Shown here: piece by piece, positions 9,975 through 16,429 of the stretch
Numbering within the stretch: the first letter of the stretch is position 1
How the letters are laid out: each line of letters starts with the position of its first letter
Assembly (NCBI GenBank): GCA_946887295.1
Contig: CAMPKP010000068.1
Span: forward strand, 1-16,429
Direction: 5' to 3'
From: an uncultured Gemmatimonadota bacterium
Lineage (GTDB): Bacteria; Gemmatimonadota; Gemmatimonadetes; Gemmatimonadales; GWC2-71-9
Length of the DNA stretch: 16,429 nucleotides
Notes under the pieces: generated by a model
What the model was told of the DNA's origin: nothing
Databases searched by the model: none
The model's input: the letters and a program-made list of their open reading frames with translations, nothing else
Position numbers and translations under genes: made by a program

Positions 9975-11216
9975 TCAGATATCAGGATAGCCGGACTGGC
10001 GAGAGTCGTTCGCGACCCGGAAGGCAAGCCCCAGGCAGAGACAGCAGATCACGAAGAAGGAGCCCCCGTAGGAGAAGAACGGCAGGGGAATACCGGTGAT
10101 CGGCATGAGATTCACCGTCATGCCGACGTTCTCGTACACGTGGGTGAAGAGCAATCCGAGAATCCCGAAGATCATCAGGCTGCTGAAGGAATCGGTGGCC
10201 CGGCGGGAGATCCGGAGCAGGGTGAGGAAGAGGGCGAGGAACAGCGCCAGGGCGACGACCACGCCGACGAACCCCAGCTCCTCCCCCACGATCGGGAAGA
10301 CGAAGTCGGTGTGCTGCTCCGGCAGGAACGCCAGCCGCTTCTGGGGCCCGTCGGTATATCCGGTGCCGAACCAGCCGCCCGAGCCGATCGCCACCCGCGA
10401 CTGGATGGCATGATAGCCCGCTGCCCTGGGGTCCACCTCGGGGTTGAGGAAGGTGAGCAGCCGGTTCTGCTGGTACGGCGCGAGCCGTTTCCAGAGCGGG
10501 AGGGCGATGGCGCCCATCGCCACGTTCAGGAACCAGACCACCAGCGCGTCCGAGATGTAGGGCCGCCAGACGAAGAGGAGACCGGTGAAGAGCACCATCC
10601 AGGCGCCCCAGGTCCAGTCGTTGAACGCGAGCAGCAGGCTCAGCACCGGCGAGGCGAGCAGGAAGAGCAGCCGGGGCCGAACGCCCGACCAGAAGAGCAT
10701 CGCGAACGCGATGCCGACGAAGACGATGGCGCTGCCCAGGTCGGGCTGTTTGAGCACGAGGAGGAACGGGATCCCCACGATCAGCCCCGGCACCAGCAGG
10801 TCGCGGAAGGAGCGGGGCGGCTCCCGCCGGCTCGAGAGGTAGCGAGCCAGCATGAGGACCGTGGCCACCTTGGCCAGCTCCGACGGCTGCCCGATCTGGT
10901 GGCCCCCGATGGAGAGCCAGCTGTTGCTGCTCGACGCCGTCCCTGCGCCGGTTCCGACCAGCAGGACCAGCACCAGCAGGAACAGACTGAGCCCATAGAG
11001 CGCCGGCGCGAGCCACTCGAGCAGGCGGGGTGAGACGTGGAAGACCACGATGGCCGCGACGATGCCGATCCCGACCCAGACGAACTGCCGGTGCCACACG
11101 CCTGCCGCGCGGGTCGGCACGTCGGTCTGTCCGGCCGAATAGAGCGTGAGCAGGCCGAAGAGTATGAGCCCGGCGCTGACCAGGAGCAGCTGGCGATCCA
11201 CCGCGGGGGCTCTCAC
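9975..11216 (-). CDS. rodA: Rod-shape SEDS peptidoglycan glycosyltransferase
   Basis: Polymerises lipid II into glycan strands in the elongasome, paired with PBP2; polytopic inner-membrane protein. 413 residues with about 10 hydrophobic segments. SEDS signatures are QPSELAKVA (110-118), KQPDLGSA (156-163), the QHTDFVF loop (301-307) whose Asp304 matches the Asp essential in SEDS polymerases, and GIPLPFFSYGGS (375-386). The start is GTG 11216-11214, sharing GTGA with the mrdA stop, with GGAG 5 nt upstream. RodA rather than FtsW is indicated by its place directly after mrdA in an mre operon. Confidence 0.95.
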   Translation of the reverse strand: MRAPAVDRQLLLVSAGLILFGLLTLYSAGQTDVPTRAAGVWHRQFVWVGIGIVAAIVVFHVSPRLLEWLAPALYGLSLFLLVLVLLVGTGAGTASSSNSWLSIGGHQIGQPSELAKVATVLMLARYLSSRREPPRSFRDLLVPGLIVGIPFLLVLKQPDLGSAIVFVGIAFAMLFWSGVRPRLLFLLASPVLSLLLAFNDWTWGAWMVLFTGLLFVWRPYISDALVVWFLNVAMGAIALPLWKRLAPYQQNRLLTFLNPEVDPRAAGYHAIQSRVAIGSGGWFGTGYTDGPQKRLAFLPEQHTDFVFPIVGEELGFVGVVVALALFLALFLTLLRISRRATDSFSSLMIFGILGLLFTHVYENVGMTVNLMPITGIPLPFFSYGGSFFVICCLCLGLAFRVANDSRQSGYPDI

Positions 11217-13138
11217 CGGGGCTCCAATGGTGGCGGGATCGAATCGTCCGGCGCGGCCACCGGCGTCGCGCGACGGATCGAGTCTTCCCGGGCTCGCGCG
11301 GCCGCGGAATCGGGGTTGAGCTCCACCGGCCGCGGTGCCGTATCCTGGGTGACCGCCGTCTCGTCCAGCAGGGCCTTGATCTTGATCGTCCCCACCGTGT
11401 CGGGGCCCAGCAGCTCCCGTCGCAGCACCCGCACGACGTAGGGCGCAACGGTGGTGCCGTGCTCCGCGAACTCCATGATCGCGCCGACGATGAGCTCCGG
11501 CTTGTCCGCCGGCGCGAACCCGATGAACCAGCCGTGGTCCTTGCCGTGGGAGTTCTGGGCCGTGCCGGTCTTCCCGGCCACCGCCAGGTCCTTCCTCCGG
11601 CTGGCCGCCGCGGTCCCCTGCTCGACCACGGCGATCAGCGCGTGCCGCAGTCCGTCCAGCTGGGCCGGAGTCAGGCCGAGGTCCACGCTCTTGGTCGACG
11701 CGGGGCGCACGAGGTAGGGCGTGGACGACTTTCCTTCGCTGGCCAGGCCCTCGTAGAACTTCATCATGTTGATCAGGGTCTGGGTGATCTCGCCCTGGCC
11801 GATCGAGAAGTTGAGGGTGGTCGCCGGCGGGCTCCAGTGCCGGGGACCGTAGAGCTTGTCGAAGTAGGCCGTGGAGGAGGGCCAGATGGGATTCTTCTCG
11901 TTCTGAATATCGATGCCGCTGGGGTCGCGGAACCCCATCAGGACGCCGTCCTCCATGATCGCCTTGAGGCCGAGCCGCAGGCCCACCTGGTAGAAATACA
12001 CGTCGCAGCTCTTGGCCACCGCGCCGATCAGGTCGAGCGAGCCGTGCCCTTCCTTCTTCCAGCAGCGGAACACCCGGTTCCCCAGCCGCATCCCGCCCCT
12101 GCAGGGGGTCGGCATGTGGGTGTCGAGCCCGATCAGGCCGCGCTTCAGGGCCATCGCGCCGATCGCCAGCTTGAACGGCGAGGCGGGTGGATAGCGGGTC
12201 TGGATGGCGCGGTTGAGCAGCGGGCGGGCCTCGTCGTCGTTCAGCGCCCGCCAGTTGGCCCGGGAGATGCCGCCCACGAAGACGTTGGGATCGTACGAGG
12301 GGGCCGAGTAGAAGGCCCGTATCTGACCGCCCGGCGTCATGGCGATCATCGCGCCCCGGACCCCGGCGGGCCAGATGCTGTCGATGAAGCGCTGGAGGTC
12401 GAGGTCGATGGTCGTGACGATCGGCCGGCCCGGAGTCGGCAGCAGCGAGGCGCCGCCGGCGTCCTCCCGCACCAGGCGGCCCCGCGCGTTCACCTCCATG
12501 TACCGCACGCCGGCGATCCCGCGAAGGGTGTCGTCGTATTCCTGCTCCAGCCCGGCCTTGCCCACGATCGTTCCCAGATCGGCCCCGGGAAAGCGCTGGG
12601 CCGCGAGATCGTTCTCGGTGACCTCGGAGACGTAGCCCACCAGGTGGGCCACGGCCTTGCCGGACGGGTAGAGCCGCTTGGGCTCCGACTGGATCACCAG
12701 CCCGGGAAGCACCGCGCGGTGCTCCTCCAGCCGGGCGATGGTCTCGAAGGTGGCGTCGCCGAAGACCACGGCCGGCTGGTAGCGAGCCACCCTGAAGCGG
12801 CGCACGATGTCCTCGACGTCGGCGGTATCGATGGGCACGAACCGCCCGATCCGGCCGATCACGGCGCGGAGCGAGTCCACCGACGGCGCCAGCACCTTGA
12901 CCGAGTAGCCCGGCACGTTCTCCGCGATGATGTTGCCGTTGCGGTCCAGTATCGTGCCGCGCGGCGGTGTGAGCGCGATCGGGCGGAGGCGGTTGGTCTC
13001 CGCCCGCAGCTGGAACTTCTCGTGCTGGATGATCTGGGTCCGGAAGAATGCGCCGATCAGCAGCACGAACGCGGCCACCAGCACCAGCTTGGCGACGTCC
13101 GCCCGCTCGCGGACCCGGTAGGAGTCGAAGCCGTTCAT
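11213..13138 (-). CDS. mrdA: Penicillin-binding protein 2 (elongasome transpeptidase)
   Basis: Cross-links new peptidoglycan during elongation together with RodA; anchored in the inner membrane with a periplasmic body. 641 residues from ATG 13138. One N-terminal membrane helix (about 16-33), the class B dimerisation segment TPPRGTILDRNGNIIAEN (57-74), and a transpeptidase domain with S320-x-x-K323 (PPASPFK), S377-C-D379 and K523-T-G525 (AGKTGTAQN). SxD instead of SxN is usual for PBP2. C346 and CW at 359-360 match the conserved Cys pair of PBP2. The last 45 residues form an Ala/Arg/Asp-Ser/Pro-rich tail beyond the fold. The frame is open to 13546 but that part is mreD shadow; ATG 13138 overlaps the mreD stop by 4 nt (ATGA). 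Confidence 0.96.
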   Translation of the reverse strand: MNGFDSYRVRERADVAKLVLVAAFVLLIGAFFRTQIIQHEKFQLRAETNRLRPIALTPPRGTILDRNGNIIAENVPGYSVKVLAPSVDSLRAVIGRIGRFVPIDTADVEDIVRRFRVARYQPAVVFGDATFETIARLEEHRAVLPGLVIQSEPKRLYPSGKAVAHLVGYVSEVTENDLAAQRFPGADLGTIVGKAGLEQEYDDTLRGIAGVRYMEVNARGRLVREDAGGASLLPTPGRPIVTTIDLDLQRFIDSIWPAGVRGAMIAMTPGGQIRAFYSAPSYDPNVFVGGISRANWRALNDDEARPLLNRAIQTRYPPASPFKLAIGAMALKRGLIGLDTHMPTPCRGGMRLGNRVFRCWKKEGHGSLDLIGAVAKSCDVYFYQVGLRLGLKAIMEDGVLMGFRDPSGIDIQNEKNPIWPSSTAYFDKLYGPRHWSPPATTLNFSIGQGEITQTLINMMKFYEGLASEGKSSTPYLVRPASTKSVDLGLTPAQLDGLRHALIAVVEQGTAAASRRKDLAVAGKTGTAQNSHGKDHGWFIGFAPADKPELIVGAIMEFAEHGTTVAPYVVRVLRRELLGPDTVGTIKIKALLDETAVTQDTAPRPVELNPDSAAARAREDSIRRATPVAAPDDSIPPPLEPR

Positions 13139-13632
13139 ACGTCGAGCCTGATGGCGAACCACTCCCGGAAGGCGGCCAGGACCAGGAGGGCGAACGCCGC
13201 GGTGGAGAGGGCCTGCAGAGGACTGTTCAGGGTCAGCTCGGTGAGCAGCTGCGACTGCGAGGTCCCGCTCGCGAGCAGCAGCAGCAGGTCGCGCACCCAG
13301 ACGGCCACCGCCACGAAGGCGGCATTGACGAGCAGGTTGTCGGCGAAGAAGACGGCGCGGCCCCAGGCAGCGAGGTATCCCACCACCGTGTGTGCCAGGG
13401 CGCCCGCGCCGAAGGCCGCCGGAGTGAGCGCGTCGTTCACCACCCCCACCAGGAAGCCCGCCACGGCGCCGGCGCCGGGTCCCGCCCGCATGGCGAAGAA
13501 GACCAGCGCGATGAGCAGGAAGTCGGGGCTCAGCCGCGCGCTCCACAGCCGCGGCCGCAGGTAGAAGTGGAGCAGCACGAGCAGCACCATCACCGCCACC
13601 AGCTGGATCCTGCTGGCGCGCGAGGCGCTCAT
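13135..13632 (-). CDS. mreD: Rod-shape-determining membrane protein MreD
   Basis: Integral membrane partner of MreC in the elongasome. 165 residues with about five hydrophobic segments, starting with VAVMVLLVLLHFYL near 12-25. The segment SPDFLLIALVFFAMRAGPGAGAVAGFLVGVVNDAL has the D-F, G-x-x-x-G-F and D pattern of MreD proteins. Similarity within the family is low, so the call leans on position between mreC and mrdA, length and topology. ATG 13632 overlaps the mreC stop by 4 nt (ATGA), with AAGGA about 9 nt upstream. Confidence 0.9.
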   Translation of the reverse strand: MSASRASRIQLVAVMVLLVLLHFYLRPRLWSARLSPDFLLIALVFFAMRAGPGAGAVAGFLVGVVNDALTPAAFGAGALAHTVVGYLAAWGRAVFFADNLLVNAAFVAVAVWVRDLLLLLASGTSQSQLLTELTLNSPLQALSTAAFALLVLAAFREWFAIRLDV

Positions 13633-14549
13633 CGCGCCGAGTCCTTGGCCGCCGCTACCGAGTCGCTCCGGCGGGCCTGGGCGACGGAGTCGAGCCGCGC
13701 GGCCTGCAGCGCGGAGTCGCTGGGGAAGGCGCGCTCGAGGCTGGCTCCCGGAGGCGAGACCAGCACGAGAACGTGGGCGATCGCTCCCGGGCTCGCCGCC
13801 GGCAGCAGGCGATACACCCGCTCCCAGCCGGCTTGCTCCCGCGCCACGCCGGTGACCGTGCCGACCGGAATCCCCTTCGGGTAGACTCCGCCGAGTCCCG
13901 ACGAGAGCACCAGGGTGCCCGGCGGGACCGAATCGCGGTAGGGAACGCCGCGCAGCTCGAGGGCTCCCTCCCCGCCGAGGCCGGAGAGCGCGGGCGCGGC
14001 CACGCCGCTGGCGTGGCCCCCGACCGTGTAGGCGCTCACCCGGAACTCCGGATGGGCCCAGGTCATGACCACGCTGGAGTGCTCCCCGGCGGTCAGCACC
14101 ATGCCGATCAGTCCCTCCGGCGCCACGACGGGGTCGAACTCCGAGACGAGGTCGCTCCGGCCGACGTCGATCAACAGGGTGCGCCCGTCGGTCGCCTGGG
14201 TCTGGTGCAGGACTTCGGCGGCGACGTACGGGGTGGAGATGCGGCCCCTCAGGGCCAGGAGCTGGCGGAGCCGCTGGTTCTCCGCCACGAGCGACGGGAT
14301 GCCCTGCGCCAGGTATGCGGCGGAATCGCGCTGCAGGGTGATGGCCTTGAGCCGGGCGCGGCTGGTCCGTCCCTCCTCAGCCCGCGCCTGAAGCCAGACC
14401 AGCGGCGCCAGCACGGTGTCCCTGAGGGTGTCGGAGATGCCCTGGCCCCAGCTCGATGGAGAGAACAGCCCGACCAGGGAGAGGCCGAGGCAGGCGAGGA
14501 ACATGACGGTGTCCCGGCGCGTGTAGGAGCGTTCCGACGCGCTGGCCAT
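13629..14549 (-). CDS. mreC: Rod-shape-determining protein MreC
   Basis: Periplasmic scaffold that binds and activates PBP2. 306 residues: a short cytoplasmic N-terminus, one membrane helix (about 13-31), a helical coiled-coil region (about 55-100, ending LVAENQRLRQLLAL), then the MreC beta domains with LIDVGRSDLV (126-135), GLIGMV (146-151), and LVLSSGLGGVYPKGIPVG (213-230), the usual conserved block. After about residue 272 there is a non-family tail rich in Ala, Arg and Asp-Ser (LDSVAQARRSDSVAAAKDS). ATG 14549 is 2 nt after the mreB stop. No clear Shine-Dalgarno sequence, so expression is probably coupled to mreB. Confidence 0.95.
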   Translation of the reverse strand: MASASERSYTRRDTVMFLACLGLSLVGLFSPSSWGQGISDTLRDTVLAPLVWLQARAEEGRTSRARLKAITLQRDSAAYLAQGIPSLVAENQRLRQLLALRGRISTPYVAAEVLHQTQATDGRTLLIDVGRSDLVSEFDPVVAPEGLIGMVLTAGEHSSVVMTWAHPEFRVSAYTVGGHASGVAAPALSGLGGEGALELRGVPYRDSVPPGTLVLSSGLGGVYPKGIPVGTVTGVAREQAGWERVYRLLPAASPGAIAHVLVLVSPPGASLERAFPSDSALQAARLDSVAQARRSDSVAAAKDSAR

Positions 14550-14551
14550 GC

Positions 14552-15589
14552 TCAGGCCGAGAGGACGCTGCGGTATTTCTCGTAGTCGTCGAGAATGCGT
14601 CCGGTGCCGCGGACGACGCAGGTCAGCGGGTCCTCGTCCACGTGAATGGGGAGGCCGGTCTCCTGCGCCAGGAGGATGTCGAGACCGCGGATCAGCGCGC
14701 CGCCGCCGGTCATCACGATGCCCCGGTCCACGATGTCGCTCGCCAGCTCCGGCGGGGTGATCTCCAGCGCGCGCCGCACGGCGTCCACGATCTGCTGGAT
14801 CGGCTCCTGGACCGCCTCGCGGATCTCGGTCGAATGGACCCGGACCGTCTTGGGAATGCCGGAGACGAGATCGCGACCCTTCACTTCCATCTCGCGCTCG
14901 TCGCCGGTGGGCGCGGCGGATCCGATCTTGATCTTGATGGCCTCCGCGGTCGGCTCGCCGACCAGGAGGTTGTAGTTCTTGCGCATGAACTGGACGATGG
15001 CCTGGTCCAGCTCGTCGCCCCCGGTGCGGATCGACGTGTCGGAGACGATGCCGGACAGGGCGATGACCGCGATCTCGGTGGTGCCCCCGCCGATGTCGAT
15101 CACCATGTTGCCGGTGGGCGTCTCGACCGGCAGCCCGACCCCGATCGCGGCCGCCATCGGCTCGGCCACCATCAGCACCTGCTTGGCGCCGGCGGTTTCG
15201 GCCGAGTCACGGACGGCGCGGCGCTCGACCTCGGTGATCCCGGAGGGCACGCAGACGATGACCTTCGGCTTCACCCGGAAGACGTGCTTGTCGATGATGG
15301 TCTTCAGGAAATACCGCAGCATCTTCTCGGTGACGTCGAAGTCGGCGATGACGCCGTCCTTCAGCGGCCGGACCGCGATGATGCCGTCGGGCGTGCGGCC
15401 GAGCATCCGCTTCGCCTCGAGGCCGATGCCCTTGATCTTCCCGGTGGCCTTCTCGATCGCGACCACGGAGGGCTCGTTCAGCACGATGCCCTCGCCCTTG
15501 ACGTATACCAGCGTGTTCGCGGTGCCGAGGTCCACCGCGATTTCATTCGCGGGGAGCCACGACGTAAAGTTCAAAGAAGGAAGCTTCAT
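14552..15589 (-). CDS. mreB: Rod-shape-determining actin homologue MreB
   Basis: Forms membrane-associated filaments that direct side-wall peptidoglycan synthesis. 345 residues from ATG 15589, the standard MreB length. Actin-fold ATP-binding motifs are DLGTANT (20-26), DIGGGT (165-170) and TGGGA (294-298), with [17 protein letters not shown] at 114-130 and AEPMAAAIG at 142-150. The N-terminal [12 protein letters not shown] is a plausible membrane-binding amphipathic segment. The frame extends to a TTG at 15646, but those 19 residues cover the candidate promoter and are not conserved. No Shine-Dalgarno sequence is obvious. First gene of the mreBCD-mrdA-rodA operon. Confidence 0.97.
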   Translation of the reverse strand: MKLPSLNFTSWLPANEIAVDLGTANTLVYVKGEGIVLNEPSVVAIEKATGKIKGIGLEAKRMLGRTPDGIIAVRPLKDGVIADFDVTEKMLRYFLKTIIDKHVFRVKPKVIVCVPSGITEVERRAVRDSAETAGAKQVLMVAEPMAAAIGVGLPVETPTGNMVIDIGGGTTEIAVIALSGIVSDTSIRTGGDELDQAIVQFMRKNYNLLVGEPTAEAIKIKIGSAAPTGDEREMEVKGRDLVSGIPKTVRVHSTEIREAVQEPIQQIVDAVRRALEITPPELASDIVDRGIVMTGGGALIRGLDILLAQETGLPIHVDEDPLTCVVRGTGRILDDYEKYRSVLSA

Positions 15590-15616
15590 CGAGAAGATGC
15601 CGGAAGCATGGCTCAC

Positions 15617-15646
15617 AAGGTAATGAATGGCCGTCTCCGCATTCAA
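15617..15646 (-). promoter_or_regulatory. Candidate promoter of the mreB operon
   Basis: On the minus strand, TTGAAT (15646-15641, 4 of 6 to the -35 consensus), an 18-nt spacer, then TACCTT (15622-15617, TANNNT form). It sits in the 73-nt gap between dut and mreB and would give a leader of about 20 nt before ATG 15589. The hexamers are imperfect, but the position is right and no other candidate is visible in the gap. Confidence 0.4.
15624..15645 (-). repeat. Inverted repeat inside the candidate mreB promoter
   Basis: TGAATG (minus strand 15645-15640) and CATTCA (15629-15624) are perfect 6-bp inverted arms separated by 10 nt. The pair overlaps the -35 and spacer of the candidate promoter, where an operator could sit. 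The arms are short, so chance is possible. Confidence 0.25.
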
Positions 15647-15662
15647 GGGAGTGGACGTCCCG

Positions 15663-16100
15663 CTACCGACCCGTGCTGCCGAACCCTCCCGAGCCCCGTG
15701 ACGATTCGGGCAGCGCCGCCACCATCTGGAACTCGACCCGTTCCACCCGGGCGAACACCATCTGCGCGATCCGCATCCCGCGGGTCACCGCGAACGGCTC
15801 GGTGCCGAGGTTGGCCAGGATGACCTTGACCTCGCCCCGATAGTCGCTGTCGATCGTGGCCGGCGTGTTCGCCACGATGATGCCGTGGTTCAGCGCCAGC
15901 CCCGACCGCGGGCGGATCTGGCACTCGTACTCCTCCGGCAGGGCGATCGCGAGTCCGGTCGCGAACGCGCGGCGCTCCAGCGGGGCCAAGGTCCCGTCCT
16001 CGGCGCTCGGCAGGTCGAAGCCCGCCGATCCGGGCGTGGCCCGGGTCGGGAGCGGAAGCCCCTCACCGTGCGGGAGGCGGGTGAGGAGGACGGGGATCAG
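15663..16100 (-). CDS. dut: dUTP diphosphatase (dUTPase), probable CTG start
   Basis: Hydrolyses dUTP to dUMP and pyrophosphate, keeping uracil out of DNA; trimeric cytosolic enzyme. Translating from CTG 16100 gives 145 residues with all five motifs: PGSAGFDL (23-30), RPRSGLAL (63-70), TIDSDYRGE (82-90, catalytic D84), [10 protein letters not shown] (107-116) and [10 protein letters not shown] (135-144). No ATG, GTG or TTG lies in frame upstream of motif 1 as far as the preceding in-frame stop at about 16203. The first usable standard start, TTG 15989, would delete motif 1 and destroy the enzyme. CTG 16100-16098 overlaps the ald stop as CTGA, the same geometry as the ATGA/GTGA junctions of the mre operon, and gives a family-like N-terminus. 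No Shine-Dalgarno sequence is seen. Function is secure; the start is inferred. Confidence 0.92.
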   Translation of the reverse strand: MIPVLLTRLPHGEGLPLPTRATPGSAGFDLPSAEDGTLAPLERRAFATGLAIALPEEYECQIRPRSGLALNHGIIVANTPATIDSDYRGEVKVILANLGTEPFAVTRGMRIAQMVFARVERVEFQMVAALPESSRGSGGFGSTGR

Positions 16101-16429
16101 AGGACGGTGCCGACTTCGGTGAGGGGGACCTGGAACGCCTCCGCGACCCCCGGATAGACCACCTTGCCCTCTACCACGTTCAGGCCGAGCCGCAATGCTG
16201 CATCAGCTTTGCAGGCGGCACGCCAACCCTGCTTGGCCAGCTTAAGTCCATACGGCAGCGTAGCATTGGTCAGGGCGAGGGTGGAGGTCCGGGGGACTCC
16301 GCCCGGCATATTCGCCACGGCGTAGTGCAGGATGCCATCCACGAAGTAGGTCGGGTTCTCGTGAGTGGTCGGCTTGATCGTCTCGACGCAGCCTCCCTGG
16401 TCCACCGCCACGTCCACGATGACCGAGCC
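16097..16429 (-). CDS. ald: Alanine dehydrogenase, C-terminal part (5' end outside window)
   Basis: NAD-dependent interconversion of L-alanine with pyruvate and ammonia. Only the last 110 residues are present. They start [13 protein letters not shown], the conserved segment with the catalytic-site Asp, and continue with [29 protein letters not shown] and ALTNATLPY, all diagnostic of Ald. It ends GTVL at TGA 16099-16097, the normal family end. The related transhydrogenase alpha subunit (PntA) is less likely because it lacks this combination of motifs. It is directly upstream of dut with a 4-nt overlap. Confidence 0.93.
   Translation of the reverse strand, partial: GSVIVDVAVDQGGCVETIKPTTHENPTYFVDGILHYAVANMPGGVPRTSTLALTNATLPYGLKLAKQGWRAACKADAALRLGLNVVEGKVVYPGVAEAFQVPLTEVGTVL

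Noticed and set aside
13139..13546. N-terminal extension of the mrdA frame
   Set aside because: It overlaps mreD completely, is Arg/Gly-rich, and ATG 13138 with the ATGA overlap gives a standard PBP2 N-terminus.
11459..13564. Long plus-strand open frame (about 700 codons) opposite mrdA
   Set aside because: Shadow of mrdA with low-complexity translation and no recognisable motif.

Overview
The window is one uninterrupted block of housekeeping genes from a very GC-rich bacterium. I infer Gemmatimonadota or a near relative. The basis is the base composition, a GWxTD-type protein (a family frequent in that phylum), a short archaeal/eukaryote-like prolyl-tRNA synthetase, and a histidyl-tRNA synthetase with the RGLAYYTGTVFE form of the HisA motif. 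The placement is not proven. I see no mobile element, CRISPR array, rRNA or tRNA, prophage or defence gene, and no long non-coding stretch.

Layout from left to right: (1) bases 1-1857, plus strand, the 3' part of a GWxTD-domain protein with an N-terminal TPR-like region. (2) Everything from 1930 to the right edge is on the minus strand. In transcription order this is ald (cut by the edge), dut, mreB, mreC, mreD, mrdA (PBP2), rodA, accD, an intrinsic terminator, then folC, hisS, proS, lysA and guaA. The plus-strand gene and guaA converge at about 1858-1929.

mreB-mreC-mreD-mrdA-rodA is a complete elongasome operon: actin-like scaffold, periplasmic scaffold, membrane partner, transpeptidase and SEDS glycosyltransferase. 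mreC/mreD, mreD/mrdA and mrdA/rodA overlap by 4 nt, which suggests translational coupling. A candidate promoter precedes mreB. accD (fatty-acid precursor supply) follows and ends at a strong hairpin with a T-rich tail, so the second block (folate, His-tRNA, Pro-tRNA, lysine/DAP and GMP synthesis) probably has its own start signals. lysA removes the meso-diaminopimelate used in peptidoglycan, a loose metabolic link to the wall genes.

Several starts were corrected by motif and context. lysA begins at 4835 and mrdA at 13138, and the open frames upstream of both are shadows. folC begins at 8876, after the terminator. mreB begins at 15589, and guaA probably uses TTG at 3486. dut has no ATG, GTG or TTG start compatible with an intact enzyme and probably starts at CTG 16100, overlapping the ald stop. 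I found no convincing new biological system. The items most worth checking are the dut start, the degenerate GWxTD signature, the possible leaderless hisS transcript, and the matching Ala/Arg/Asp-Ser tails of MreC and PBP2.
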